A model generated the notes under the pieces. The model was not told where the DNA came from and did not search any database. It worked only from the letters and a program-made list of their open reading frames with translations. From JALZKA01 sp963725035 (GTDB lineage: Bacteria; Actinomycetota; Thermoleophilia; Solirubrobacterales; 70-9), in contig CAVRWX010000018.1 in the NCBI GenBank assembly GCA_963725035.1, forward strand, positions 310,001-374,000: a stretch of DNA of 64,000 nt, read 5' to 3'. Shown here one piece after another: positions 14,783-23,280 of the stretch (its first letter is position 1; each line of letters begins with the position of its first letter). Made by a program: the position numbers and the translations under genes.

Positions 14783-16077
14783 GGGTCCAGCGGATCGAGT
14801 GGAACGGCTTGAGCGTCCGGGCGCTCGTGGGCCAGCTGCGCCAGGGCGCCGAAGCACCGCCCGAGCTCTCCGAGCGGGTCGCAGCGATCATCGAACGTGT
14901 CCGCGCAGAAGGCGACGCCGCGCTCCTGGAGATGAGCGTCGAGTTCGACGGTGCGGAGCGAAAGCCAGACTCGCTACTGGTCCCGATGGACGAGGTGAAG
15001 GCGGCCTACGACGCGCTCGAACCGCGCCTCGACGCCGCGCTCAGGCTCGCCGCTTCCAACATCCGCGCGGTCGCCGAGGCCGAACTACACCCGCCGGTCG
15101 AGCTCGAGCTTCCGCAAGGCCACGAGATCTCAGTGCTCGAGCGACCGGTGGGAAGGGCCGGGCTCTACGCGCCCGGCGGTCGCGCCGCTTATCCCTCATC
15201 CGTCCTGATGGGCCTGATCCCGGCACACGTTGCGGGAGTGGGGCGGGCCGTGCTCGTCTCGCCGCCGCGCCCCGACGGCAGCCTCGCGCAGGCCGTGTTG
15301 GCCGCTGCGCACCTGGGCGGGGTGGATGAGGTGTACGCGATGGGCGGGGCCCAGGCCATCGCGGCGCTGGCGATCGGGACGGAGTCGATCGTGCCCGTCG
15401 ACGTGATCGCAGGGCCCGGCAACGCCTGGGTCACAGAGGCCAAGCGCCAGCTCTACGGCACCGTCGGCATCGATGGCTTGGCGGGGCCCTCCGAGCTGGT
15501 CGTAGTAGCCGATGCAGATGCGAACGCCCGTCAGATCGCGCTCGACGCCCTCGCCCAGGCCGAGCACGGGCCGGACAGCCCGATAGTCATCACATCGGAC
15601 GCGCTGTCCTTGCTCGACGAGGTCGCGAAAGAGCTCGACGCGCTTGCACCTAAGCGTCCCTCGGTCGCCGATGCGCCCGTCGCGCTGGTCGAAGCGCCCT
15701 CGATCGATTACGCGCTTGTCCTGTCCGATGTCTTTGCCCCGGAGCACCTCGAGCTTCGATTCGACGGCGCCGAGGAGCGAGCCGCGACGCGTACCGCCGC
15801 GTGCGTCTTCCTCGGCGAGGCCGGCGCGACCGCGTTTGGTGACTACACCGCGGGGTCCAACCACGTGCTGCCCACGGGAGGTGCCGCGCGCTACTCGGGC
15901 CCGCTTGGCGTCGGTGCCTTCAGGCGCCGCATGTCGGTCGTGGAGGTTTCGGGCAGTGCGGCGGCGAAGCTTGCCGACGCAACCGATGAGATCGCGAAGG
16001 CTGAGGGATTGCCCGTGCACGGCGAGTCCGCAAGGGCCCAAGCAACCGAAAAAGACGGCGATTTGCAGGTAACTTGA
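14779..16077 (+). CDS. hisD: Histidinol dehydrogenase HisD
   Basis: Zinc-dependent four-electron oxidation of L-histidinol to histidine. The 432-residue protein has the characteristic ERPVGRAGLYAPGGRAAYPS, VIAGPGNAWVTEAKRQLYG and DYTAGSNHVLPTGGAARYSG segments. The His/Asp/Glu zinc site region APEHLEL is present. Third gene of the coupled his operon. Confidence 0.97.
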   Translation: MRVQRIEWNGLSVRALVGQLRQGAEAPPELSERVAAIIERVRAEGDAALLEMSVEFDGAERKPDSLLVPMDEVKAAYDALEPRLDAALRLAASNIRAVAEAELHPPVELELPQGHEISVLERPVGRAGLYAPGGRAAYPSSVLMGLIPAHVAGVGRAVLVSPPRPDGSLAQAVLAAAHLGGVDEVYAMGGAQAIAALAIGTESIVPVDVIAGPGNAWVTEAKRQLYGTVGIDGLAGPSELVVVADADANARQIALDALAQAEHGPDSPIVITSDALSLLDEVAKELDALAPKRPSVADAPVALVEAPSIDYALVLSDVFAPEHLELRFDGAEERAATRTAACVFLGEAGATAFGDYTAGSNHVLPTGGAARYSGPLGVGAFRRRMSVVEVSGSAAAKLADATDEIAKAEGLPVHGESARAQATEKDGDLQVT

Positions 16078-16673
16078 CGGATTCGATGACACGCACGGCA
16101 ACAGTCACACGCGAGACGGGCGAGACGAAGATCTCGCTCGAGCTCGACCTGGACGGGGGAGAGGTCTCCGCCGAGACCGGGGTCGGCTTTCTCGACCACA
16201 TGCTCGACCTCCTCGGCCGCCACGGGCGCCTGGGCCTAAAAGTCACGGCGCAGGGCGACCTGGAAACGGGTGCGCACCACACGGTCGAGGACGTGGGTCT
16301 CGCGCTCGGCCAGGCCCTGGACGAGGCGCTAGGCGACCGCTCGGGCATTCGCCGCTACGGGTACACACGCATCCCGATGGACGAGTCACTCGGGGCGTGC
16401 GCGATCGACATCTCGGGCCGGCCGCTCTGTGTGTTCGAGGCCGATCTGCCGCCCGGAACGATCGCGGGCTTCGACAACGAGCTTGCCGAGGAGTTCTTCC
16501 GCGCGGTGGCGTCCACGTCGCGCATGACGCTCCACGTCGGCGTCGCCTACGGATCGAACGCGCACCACATGATCGAGGCCTGCTTCAAGGCCTTTGCCAG
16601 GGCCCTTCGCGAGGCCGTTTCGATCGACCCTGACGAGACCGGCATCCCCTCGACGAAAGGCACCTTGACGTGA
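16074..16673 (+). CDS. hisB: Imidazoleglycerol-phosphate dehydratase HisB
   Basis: Mn-dependent dehydratase (199 residues, dehydratase domain only, no phosphatase). Metal-binding motifs are GVGFLDHMLDLLGRHG, GAHHTVEDVGLALGQ and NAHHMIEACFKAFARAL. A TTG start at 16074 overlaps the hisD stop (TTGA), in line with the 4-base overlaps through the rest of the operon. The ATG at 16086 is an alternative that shortens the protein by four residues. Confidence 0.95.
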   Translation: MTDSMTRTATVTRETGETKISLELDLDGGEVSAETGVGFLDHMLDLLGRHGRLGLKVTAQGDLETGAHHTVEDVGLALGQALDEALGDRSGIRRYGYTRIPMDESLGACAIDISGRPLCVFEADLPPGTIAGFDNELAEEFFRAVASTSRMTLHVGVAYGSNAHHMIEACFKAFARALREAVSIDPDETGIPSTKGTLT

Positions 16674-17290
16674 TCGCGATCTGCGATTACGGCATGGGCA
16701 ACCTGCGGTCGGTCGAGAAGGCGCTCGCTCGGGTTGGCGCGGAGGCTTCCCGCGTCACCGATCCGGAGGCCGCGCGTGTGGCGGATGGGCTGATCCTGCC
16801 AGGGGTTGGGGCCTTCCCAGAGGCAATGGCACGCATCCGCGCACAGGGTTTCGAAGACCTCATCGCGGACCGCGCTGCGGCCGGTGTGCCTGTCCTCGGA
16901 ATCTGCCTGGGCATGCAGCTCATCTTCGGATCCTCGACGGAGCTCGACGGCGCCGATGGACTCGCACTGCTCGAGGGCGAGGTCACCGACCTCGATGCAA
17001 AGGGGCAGAAGGTCCCGCACATCGGCTGGGCGCCCGTCACCTGGACGCGCGAGTCGCCGCTGACCGAGGGCCTCGAACCCGAGGAGCCCTTCTACTTCGT
17101 CCACTCGCTCGCCTCGCGCCCTGAGAACCAGTCGGACGCGCTGGGGACCGCTACCTACGGCGAGACCTTTGCGGCCGTCGTCGAGCGGGGCAACGTCTTC
17201 GGCGTTCAGTTCCACCCCGAGAAATCGAGCTCGGCGGGCCTTCGGCTGCTCGAGAACTTCGCAGCGCTCTTAACGCCCGTCCCGGCTTGA
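16670..17290 (+). CDS. hisH: Imidazole glycerol phosphate synthase glutaminase subunit HisH
   Basis: Glutamine amidotransferase that supplies ammonia to HisF. The triad is visible as Cys in VLGICLGMQLIF (about residue 82) and His/Glu in VQFHPEKSS near the C-terminus. It starts at GTG with a 4-base overlap with hisB, and its own stop overlaps the hisA TTG. Its partner gene hisF lies about 2.6 kb downstream, separated by an inserted block. Confidence 0.96.
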   Translation: MIAICDYGMGNLRSVEKALARVGAEASRVTDPEAARVADGLILPGVGAFPEAMARIRAQGFEDLIADRAAAGVPVLGICLGMQLIFGSSTELDGADGLALLEGEVTDLDAKGQKVPHIGWAPVTWTRESPLTEGLEPEEPFYFVHSLASRPENQSDALGTATYGETFAAVVERGNVFGVQFHPEKSSSAGLRLLENFAALLTPVPA

Positions 17291-18012
17291 TCCTCTACCC
17301 GGCCATCGATATCCGGGGCGGCCAAGCCGTTCGTCTCGTCCAGGGCGACTACGAGCGCGAGACAGCGTACGACGCCGATCCTCTCGACGCCGCGGCGCGC
17401 TGGGCCGAGCAGGGTGCGGACTGGCTCCACGTTGTCGACCTTGACGGAGCGCGCTCGGGAACCTCTGAGAACCTGGAGCACGTCCGCCGCATCGCGGCCG
17501 AGACGGACGCCAGCGTCCAGATGGGCGGCGGCCTTCGCGACGATGAGGCTGTCGCCCGGGCGCTCGATGCCGGCGCAGAGCGCGTCGTGATCGGCACGGC
17601 GGCACTCTCGGATCCGGCGTTCCTCGAGCGCATGCTCGACGAGCACGGCCAGCGGATCGTGGTGGGAGTCGATGCGCGAGGGGGCATGGCGGCAACCCAG
17701 GGCTGGACCGAGACAACCGGGTCCGAGGCGGACGCGCTCATACGCGACCTCGCCGACCGGGGAGTGAGCCGCGTCGTCTGGACGCCGATCGAGGTCGACG
17801 GCACGATGGAGGGCCCGCCCTTGCACCAGCTGCGCGTAATCGCCGACGAGCTCGACGCCGAGCTCATCTACTCGGGAGGGATAGGCAAGCTCGAGGACCT
17901 GGAGGCACTGGTCGCGGCCGACCTCCCAGCGGTCGGCGGAGTGATCGTCGGCCGAGCCCTTTATGAGGGCCGCTTCGACGTCGGGGACGCACTCGACACC
18001 CTCAGCGTTTGA
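17287..18012 (+). CDS. hisA: Phosphoribosylformimino-AICAR ribotide isomerase HisA
   Basis: TIM-barrel isomerase, 241 residues. N-terminal LYPAIDIRGGQAVRLVQGDY carries the catalytic Asp8, the second phosphate-site half is IYSGGIGKLEDLEAL, and the C-terminus is GRALYEGRFDVGDALD. It starts at TTG overlapping the hisH stop. A degenerate second copy of its 3' end lies at 18690-18765, beyond the CAP-protein gene. Confidence 0.95.
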   Translation: MILYPAIDIRGGQAVRLVQGDYERETAYDADPLDAAARWAEQGADWLHVVDLDGARSGTSENLEHVRRIAAETDASVQMGGGLRDDEAVARALDAGAERVVIGTAALSDPAFLERMLDEHGQRIVVGVDARGGMAATQGWTETTGSEADALIRDLADRGVSRVVWTPIEVDGTMEGPPLHQLRVIADELDAELIYSGGIGKLEDLEALVAADLPAVGGVIVGRALYEGRFDVGDALDTLSV

Positions 18013-18022
18013 TCGTCCGGCG

Positions 18023-18047
18023 CATCAGGTAAAAAGTCGCCCTGATG
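18023..18047 (+). terminator. Possible hairpin after hisA
   Basis: CATCAGG (18023-18029) pairs perfectly with CCTGATG (18041-18047) across an 11-base A-rich loop, starting 11 bases after the hisA stop. There is no clear U-tract, so it may be only a weak or attenuating terminator. From here to about 18160 the DNA is visibly more AT-rich than its surroundings. Confidence 0.4.
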
Positions 18048-18156
18048 AGGGAATGGCTTCTCGCCCAGGGAAATCCGCTGCATTCACGGTTGATTGGGCG
18101 TTTAGCTTCGTGAGTAGACCTTAATGCCCCGCACACGATCTGCTAAATATGGGCGC

Positions 18157-18672
18157 ATGAAAACTGCATTCGCCTTTCTGATCACTGTCATAGCCCTCCT
18201 GGTAACGCTGGCCTTCGGCATGCCGGCCGCAGCGCAAGCCAATTGCGATCACTCGGGCGACCCGGTTCGAAGCATCAGCAAGAAGAATGCCCGCAGCGCG
18301 ATCGGCTGCCTCTTCAACAAGGAGCGGTCGGCGAGGAACGTCATTCGAGTCGGCTCTCTCAAGAATGCAGCGCAGGGTCACTCGGCGGTGATGGCCTCGC
18401 AGCGATGCGTCTCCCACCAGTGCCCGGGCGAGCCGAACCTGCCGGGGCGAGTTTCCCGTACCGGGTATCTGAGCGGTGCCTCGAGCTACGAGCTCGGAGA
18501 GATCATCCTTAGCGGATCCGCGAAGAGCTCGTCTCGGTTCATTGTGAGCCGCTGGGTGAACAGCCCCGGGCATAGGGCCGTCCTCATGGATTCGTCCTAC
18601 GAGCACGTCGGAATAGGGCTTTCCATTCGCGATGGCAGCGTCTACGCAACCGGAGACTTCGGCAGGAAGTAG
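18157..18672 (+). CDS. Secreted CAP/SCP-domain protein
   Basis: 171 residues with a Sec signal peptide (FLITVIALLVTLAFGMPAAAQA) and a compact CAP domain. The domain signatures are a His in AAQGHSAVMA, YELGEIIL for the conserved Glu, and SPGHRAVLMDSSYEHVGIGL for the second His and the final strands. Four cysteines in the mature part suggest disulfides. The upstream region is relatively AT-rich, and a hisA 3' remnant lies directly downstream, which suggests arrival by insertion. Function of bacterial CAP proteins of this size is mostly unknown. Confidence 0.85.
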   Translation: MKTAFAFLITVIALLVTLAFGMPAAAQANCDHSGDPVRSISKKNARSAIGCLFNKERSARNVIRVGSLKNAAQGHSAVMASQRCVSHQCPGEPNLPGRVSRTGYLSGASSYELGEIILSGSAKSSSRFIVSRWVNSPGHRAVLMDSSYEHVGIGLSIRDGSVYATGDFGRK

Positions 18673-18689
18673 TCCACGCGGGGGTTTCA

Positions 18690-18765
18690 CGATCCTGTCG
18701 GTTGGCGCTGGGGAGTTCGAGGCCGCTTCGAGGTCGGGAGCGCACTCGATGTGCTGAGTGGATAG
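18690..18765 (+). pseudogene. Remnant of a second hisA 3' end
   Basis: From 18721 the plus strand reads GRFEVGSALDVLSG then a TAG stop (18763-18765), matching the true HisA C-terminus GRFDVGDALDTLSV at 17969-18012 in frame and position. Weaker similarity to the preceding hisA codons extends back to about 18690, with an apparent indel. It has no start and is interpreted as the stump left when the segment carrying the CAP gene entered at the hisA 3' end. Confidence 0.7.
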
Positions 18766-18776
18766 GTTCCACGCGC

Positions 18777-19214
18777 ATGTCCGACCCTCAGACGCCGCCC
18801 CCGCCTCCCGAGACCCCAGCGCCGCCACCGCCACCTTCGGAAGCCATCGCCGCGCCCGAGGAGCCCAAGGCGAGCGGGCTCATGCGGTTCTTCGCGGTGC
18901 TCGTCACCCTGGTCCTTCTCTTCGTAGTCGCGGTGATGGTGATCGTCGTCATCAACCCCGACGACCTTCCGCTCTGCGACGACGTCAGGTCGGGCGAGGC
19001 CACGCTAGGTCCCACTCTCGAGTGCCTCGACTCCTCCCAGGCCATGTACACCGCGACCCGCGTGGTCGCCGCCGCGGCCGGCATCGTCGGTGCCGTGGCT
19101 GCGCTCCTCGGACTCTACGTCGCATTCACCGGACGGCGGGGTGACCTATTCGTGAGGCTGACCGTCGCGGCTCTCGTGATCGGCGGTTTAACCTTCCTCC
19201 TCGGAGAGCTCTGA
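18777..19214 (+). CDS. Proline-rich multi-pass membrane protein of unknown function
   Basis: 145 residues. A cytoplasmic Pro-rich N-terminus (PPPPPETPAPPPPPSE) is followed by three predicted helices: FFAVLVTLVLLFVVAVMVIV, AAAAGIVGAVAALLGLYVAF and LTVAALVIGGLTFLLG. Two cysteines lie in the loop between helices 1 and 2 (LPLCDDV and LECLDS) and could pair outside. It starts 12 bases after the hisA remnant stop and lies 3 bases before the lipoprotein gene. No family recognised. Confidence 0.75.
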   Translation: MSDPQTPPPPPETPAPPPPPSEAIAAPEEPKASGLMRFFAVLVTLVLLFVVAVMVIVVINPDDLPLCDDVRSGEATLGPTLECLDSSQAMYTATRVVAAAAGIVGAVAALLGLYVAFTGRRGDLFVRLTVAALVIGGLTFLLGEL

Positions 19215-19217
19215 GCC

Positions 19218-19607
19218 ATGCGACTTCTTCGAACCTCACTCATCCCAGCGCTTGCCGTCTGCGCGTTGCTGGCGGTCGGATGTGGCGATGACGACGACTC
19301 GTCGTCAAGCGGATCGACGAGCACGTCGTCGGCTACTTCAAGCGCTGAGGACTCTGTCGATTCCGCGGTCAAGTCCTGCACCGATCAGGCGACGCAGATC
19401 GGGGGTGCTTCGGGCGACGCTCTCGAAGCGGCCTGCAAGTCGGTAGGAGATTCGGCCACGAAGGCACTCGAGAGCGGCAGCGAGAACGTGAAGGAAGCGC
19501 TTTCCCAGGCTGCGAGCTCGTGCAAGAGCGCCGTCAGCCAACTGCCGAAGGGCGACGCACAGGACGCGCTCGCCAAGCTCTGCGACGCGCTCGCAGCCGC
19601 CGAGTAG
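19218..19607 (+). CDS. Small lipoprotein of unknown function
   Basis: 129 residues with a lipoprotein signal peptide and lipobox LLAVGC (Cys about 22), an acidic/Ser linker (GDDDDSSSSGSTSTSS), then two or three related helical segments, each with a Cys (AVKSCTDQA, LEAACKSVGD, ASSCKSAVSQ, LAKLCDAL). The regular spacing of cysteines and Ala/Ser-rich helices suggests internal repeats. It follows the membrane-protein gene by 3 bases and is probably co-expressed. Function unknown. Confidence 0.75.
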   Translation: MRLLRTSLIPALAVCALLAVGCGDDDDSSSSGSTSTSSATSSAEDSVDSAVKSCTDQATQIGGASGDALEAACKSVGDSATKALESGSENVKEALSQAASSCKSAVSQLPKGDAQDALAKLCDALAAAE

Positions 19608-19668
19608 CCAGCCTCGGCCAAACGGCGCACTCGCCCCCCGGGCGACTCGCCCCGGGTAAATTCGACTC

Positions 19669-19920
19669 ATGGCCGGACTGACTGCACTCGTCTCTTCGCG
19701 CGCCCGCGCGGTGTCGTGGACCGCGCTATATAAGAGCGCGACGTGGCTCTACGGCAAGGGCCAGCAGTTCTGGGACAACCTGACGGCTGCCGAGCGCACT
19801 GAGCTCGGAAACACCCTCAAGAAGTCGAAGGGCCGCCGGGCAAACCTGACGAGCACAGAGGTCGACCGCCTCAAGGAACTCGTCAGCAAGGGCTTCAAGG
19901 GCGCGCGCCCGCGCATATGA
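19669..19920 (+). CDS. Small basic protein coupled to hisF, function unknown
   Basis: 83 residues, rich in Lys/Arg. The C-terminal half NLTAAERTELGNTLKKSKGRR followed by LTSTEVDRLKELVSKGFKG looks like a paired-helix unit seen in small uncharacterised actinobacterial proteins. Its stop overlaps the hisF ATG (ATGA), so the two are translationally coupled. A hairpin-forming stretch (GGGCGACTCGCCC) and TAAATT precede it and could mark a local promoter. Confidence 0.7.
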   Translation: MAGLTALVSSRARAVSWTALYKSATWLYGKGQQFWDNLTAAERTELGNTLKKSKGRRANLTSTEVDRLKELVSKGFKGARPRI

Positions 19921-20678
19921 GCGCGCTCCGGCGGGTCATCCCGTGTCTGGACGTCGATCAGGGCCGAGTCGTCAAGGGCACGAACTTTGTCGACATCCGC
20001 GACGCGGGCGACCCCGTCGAGCTGGCCGAGCGCTACGACGCCGAGGGTGCGGACGAGCTGATCTTCCTGGACATCACCGCGTCGCACGAGAAGCGCGACA
20101 CCATCAGGGAGCTGGCCCGGCGCACGGCCGACAACGTCTTCATCCCGTTCACGATCGGCGGGGGCATCCGCTCGGTCGAAGACGCGCAGGCGGTGCTCGA
20201 TGCGGGGGCCGACAAGGTCTCGGTCAACTCGTCGGCGCTTGAGCGGCCGGAGCTGATCGGCGAGCTGGCCGCCGTGTTCGGCGCGCAATGCGTCGTGATC
20301 GCCATCGACGCCAAGCGGGAGGGTGACGGGTACGACGTCTACGTCCAGGGCGGGCGCGCGAAGGTCGAGGGCCGGGAGGCGGTCGCGTGGGCAACGGAGG
20401 CGACCGAGCGCGGGGCGGGGGAGGTCCTCCTCACCAGCATGGACCGCGACGGCACCAGCGACGGCTACGAGCTCGAGCTGACCCGCGCGGTCGCGGACGC
20501 GGTTTCGGTCCCAGTCATCGCTTCGGGCGGGGCGGGCGAGCTAAGCCACCTGTCCGCAGGAATCCTCGAAGGACACGCAGACGCGGTCCTCTGCGCCTCG
20601 ATCTTCCACTACGGCCACTACACGGTGGCCCAGGCCAAGCAGCACATGGCCGAGGCCGGCATCCCGGTCCGACAATAG
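19917..20678 (+). CDS. hisF: Imidazole glycerol phosphate synthase cyclase subunit HisF
   Basis: TIM-barrel cyclase that uses HisH-derived ammonia to make IGP and AICAR. The 253-residue protein has the N-terminal catalytic motif RVIPCLDVDQGRVVKGTNF, the Asp130-equivalent region VVIAIDAKREGDGYDVYVQGG and the phosphate loops FTIGGGIRSVEDA and VIASGGAGELSHL. It is separated from hisH-hisA by four non-his genes. Confidence 0.97.
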   Translation: MSALRRVIPCLDVDQGRVVKGTNFVDIRDAGDPVELAERYDAEGADELIFLDITASHEKRDTIRELARRTADNVFIPFTIGGGIRSVEDAQAVLDAGADKVSVNSSALERPELIGELAAVFGAQCVVIAIDAKREGDGYDVYVQGGRAKVEGREAVAWATEATERGAGEVLLTSMDRDGTSDGYELELTRAVADAVSVPVIASGGAGELSHLSAGILEGHADAVLCASIFHYGHYTVAQAKQHMAEAGIPVRQ

Positions 20679-20684
20679 GGGCTG

Positions 20685-20725
20685 ACCCGTCGCCGAACGG
20701 CGGCGGGTGAAGCAGGTGCCGTTAG
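20685..20725 (+). repeat. Hairpin plus GTGAAGCAGGTGCCGTTAG tail, copy 1 (family D)
   Basis: ACCCGTCGCC pairs with GGCGGCGGGT around GAAC, with one U-G pair, and is followed by the 19-base tail GTGAAGCAGGTGCCGTTAG (20707-20725). The same arrangement occurs at 25291-25328. The hairpin is 6 bases past the hisF stop and may serve as its terminator. The tail overlaps the stop codon of the convergent propeller gene. Confidence 0.65.
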
Positions 20726-22110
20726 CTGTCTCCCTCGGCGGCTTCGGCAGCAGCTTCGGCCTTCTCCTGCTGCTTCTTGGCCTTCTTACGGGCCTGGCGG
20801 ATCTCCTTCTTTTCCTTGGCCTTCTTGTCCGAGAGCGCCTCGGACTCGAACGCCCGCACGGTGCCGTAGCCGACGAAGTAGACGCGCTCGCCGTCGGTGA
20901 TCGCGGGGTTGTAGCGACCGAGGTCGTTCTCGTAGACCTGCTTGCCCGTGGCGGCCTCGAAGCCGATTGTGCCGCCGGTCTCCGAGTTCTTGGAGAAGTA
21001 GACGGTCTCGCCGATCAGGACGCCCGAGCCCGTGATCTGGGCTCCGAGGCTCCGCTGCCACAAGACTCCTCCGGTTTGCGCGTTGAGGGCGTACGCGTTG
21101 CCGTCGGCCGAGCCGATGTAAACGGCGGGCGGCGCGCCAGGGACGTCGGCCACGACCGGGCCGGGGTACACCTCGGCGCCGGTCGAGTGCGTCCAGGCAA
21201 TCTCGCCCGTGTCCTCGTCAAGCGAGTAGACGCGTCCGTCGAAGGCGCCGACGTAGACGCGCCCGTAAGCCACCGCGGGAGTGGAGTAGGCGCCGCCGCC
21301 GCGACCGAAGGCGCCGCCGATGATCGGCGTCCGCCACTTGAAGTCCCCATCGCTCGCATCGATCGCGTAGAACTCACCGCCGTAGTTCGATCCGAAGACG
21401 ACGCCGTCGTGGTAGGCGACAGCACCCTTCACCTCGCCGGCGGTCTGGGTCGACCAGAGAAGCTCGCCCGTCTTCGGGTTCATCGCATAGACCGATCCGC
21501 ACTGACATCCGAAGATCAGCTTCTTCCCGACGACCATCGGGGATGACTCCGAGCCCGGTGAGCCGATCGACTTGCGCCAGAGCTCCTTGCCGTCCTTGGC
21601 GCGGATCGCGATGATCTGATCGGGGTCGAGGTTGAGCGCGTAGACGATGCCGTCGTAGTAGGCGGGGGCGGCGGCGCTCAGCTCGCCGAAGTCCTTCTTC
21701 CAGTTGACCTTCCCCGTCTTCTTGTCAACCGAATAGACGATCCCTTCGAGATCGAGGATGAAGAGGTCGTCGCCCCCAATGACCGGTCCGTGCTCGATCA
21801 GGTGCCCGATCGGGAGCGACCATTTCGCGCTGACGAAGGGCGGATCCAGGAACTTGCCCGGGAAGTAGCGCGTGCGCTCCGGGTTGAGGCCGTAGATGGG
21901 CCAGTTCGCGGTCTTGAGCTCCGAGCGTTTCGGGATCTTGACTTCCTTCGCCTCAAAGGCCACGTCGGGGTTGGAAACGTCCGCGGGCCGTTTGATGAAG
22001 GCGAAGTAGCCGGCGATCGCCACACCGGCGATCGCGAGCACGGCAAGGCCAACCGTGACGGCACGGCGACGGGTGCTCCAAGAGCTCCAGATCCTGCGCA
22101 GGGAGGCCAC
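20722..22110 (-). CDS. Membrane-anchored PQQ-type beta-propeller protein
   Basis: About 462 residues. An N-terminal transmembrane anchor (AVTVGLAVLAIAGVAIAGYFAFI) is followed by six or more propeller blades with tryptophan-docking signatures such as VYSVDKKTGKVNWKKDFG, IIAIRAKDGKELWRKSIG, YAMNPKTGELLWSTQTAG and YALNAQTGGVLWQRSLG. The C-terminal 50 or so residues are Lys/Ala/Glu-rich and probably coiled coil. No quinone-dehydrogenase active site is evident, so it is likely a scaffold or binding propeller (BamB-like). Start chosen at GTG 22110 because longer starts run through the divergent cca gene. Confidence 0.82.
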   Translation of the reverse strand: MASLRRIWSSWSTRRRAVTVGLAVLAIAGVAIAGYFAFIKRPADVSNPDVAFEAKEVKIPKRSELKTANWPIYGLNPERTRYFPGKFLDPPFVSAKWSLPIGHLIEHGPVIGGDDLFILDLEGIVYSVDKKTGKVNWKKDFGELSAAAPAYYDGIVYALNLDPDQIIAIRAKDGKELWRKSIGSPGSESSPMVVGKKLIFGCQCGSVYAMNPKTGELLWSTQTAGEVKGAVAYHDGVVFGSNYGGEFYAIDASDGDFKWRTPIIGGAFGRGGGAYSTPAVAYGRVYVGAFDGRVYSLDEDTGEIAWTHSTGAEVYPGPVVADVPGAPPAVYIGSADGNAYALNAQTGGVLWQRSLGAQITGSGVLIGETVYFSKNSETGGTIGFEAATGKQVYENDLGRYNPAITDGERVYFVGYGTVRAFESEALSDKKAKEKKEIRQARKKAKKQQEKAEAAAEAAEGDS

Positions 22111-22140
22111 GGAAGGGTGGAGATGGTAGTAAGGACACAG

Positions 22141-23271
22141 GTGAGCGCCGAGTTGATACCCACAGACCCCGAGAGCCTGGGGCGGGCTCTCAACGCCCTG
22201 GAGGGCGTCGGCGAGCTGCGCGCGAAGCTTGGTGAGCACCAGGCCTGGCTCGTGGGTGGGGCGGTCCGCGACCTGCTCCTCGGCGGAACCCGCGCCGACA
22301 TCGACCTGGTCACAGACGGCGACGCCGCAGCTGTCGCTGCACTCCTCGGCGCCGAATCGAAGGCGCACGAGCGCTTCGGTACCGCCTCGGTCGACGTAAG
22401 CGGCATCCGCGTGGATATCGCGGCGGCCCGCCGCGAGACGTACCCGCACCCTGGCGCGCTGCCCGAGGTCGAGCCTGCCTCTCTTGCCGACGATCTCGCG
22501 CGCCGGGACTTCACGGTGAACGCGATGGCGCTGCCGCTTTCAGGCAAGGCCGAGCTGATCGATCCCCACGGCGGCAGGGCCGATCTCGAAACGGGCATCC
22601 TGCGGGTCCTTCATCCCGGCTCGTTCGCGGACGACCCCACCCGGGCTCTCCGGGCAGCCCGTTACGCGGCGCGCCTGGGCGTCGGCCTCGAGCCGGAAAC
22701 CGCAACGCTTCTCCAGTCGGCCGATCTCGGGACCGTCTCCGCGGACAGGGTCAACGCGGAGCTCGGGCGCCTTCTCGCCGAAGAGAGCGGACCTGAAGCG
22801 CTCGAGCTTCTGGCCGGGTGGGGGCTGGCCGGGATCGACGAGGGTGCGGCCGATCGAGCCAGGGCTGCGCGAGAGCGGCTGGCCGATCCGGCCTGGGCTG
22901 AGCTCGTCGACGGCGCCGAGGCCATGTCAGAGGCAGCCCGCCCGGGCGAAGGGGCGCGCAGGGCAGTCGCGGCGCTGGCCCGCAAGACCCCCGAGCGGCC
23001 GTCGGAGGGCGTAGGACTCGTTGCCGGCATTCGCCCTGTCGATCTCCTGATGGCTCGGATCGCCGGAGCCGAATGGCTCGACGAGTGGGTGCGCGAGTGG
23101 CGCGATGTGTCGCTCGAGATCGACGGCGACGACCTCATGGAGGCCGGCGTGGCGCAGGGGCCGGCCGTCGGCCGCGGCCTGGACGCGGCGCTTGCCGCGC
23201 GGCTCGATGGCGAGATCACAAGCCGCGACGAAGAGCTCCGCGTCGCCCTTGCCGCCGCCGCATCCACGTAG
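22141..23271 (+). CDS. CCA tRNA nucleotidyltransferase / poly(A) polymerase family protein
   Basis: 376 residues. The class II nucleotidyltransferase head shows WLVGGAVRDLLLGG (residues about 35-48) and the catalytic DIDLVTDGD, then the template motif RRDFTVNAMALPL and the ERRL-type motif DDPTRALRAARYAARLG. It would repair or add the tRNA 3' CCA end. The GTG at 22141 has AAGGA 7 bases upstream. An ATG at 22123 is the alternative and would leave only 12 bases to the divergent propeller gene. Confidence 0.9.
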   Translation: MSAELIPTDPESLGRALNALEGVGELRAKLGEHQAWLVGGAVRDLLLGGTRADIDLVTDGDAAAVAALLGAESKAHERFGTASVDVSGIRVDIAAARRETYPHPGALPEVEPASLADDLARRDFTVNAMALPLSGKAELIDPHGGRADLETGILRVLHPGSFADDPTRALRAARYAARLGVGLEPETATLLQSADLGTVSADRVNAELGRLLAEESGPEALELLAGWGLAGIDEGAADRARAARERLADPAWAELVDGAEAMSEAARPGEGARRAVAALARKTPERPSEGVGLVAGIRPVDLLMARIAGAEWLDEWVREWRDVSLEIDGDDLMEAGVAQGPAVGRGLDAALAARLDGEITSRDEELRVALAAAAST

Positions 23272-23280
23272 CCTCGGCCT

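Noticed and set aside
22111..22449. N-terminal extension of the propeller protein across the cca gene
   Set aside because: The extension has no similarity to propeller proteins and overlaps a conserved gene on the opposite strand; GTG 22110 is used.
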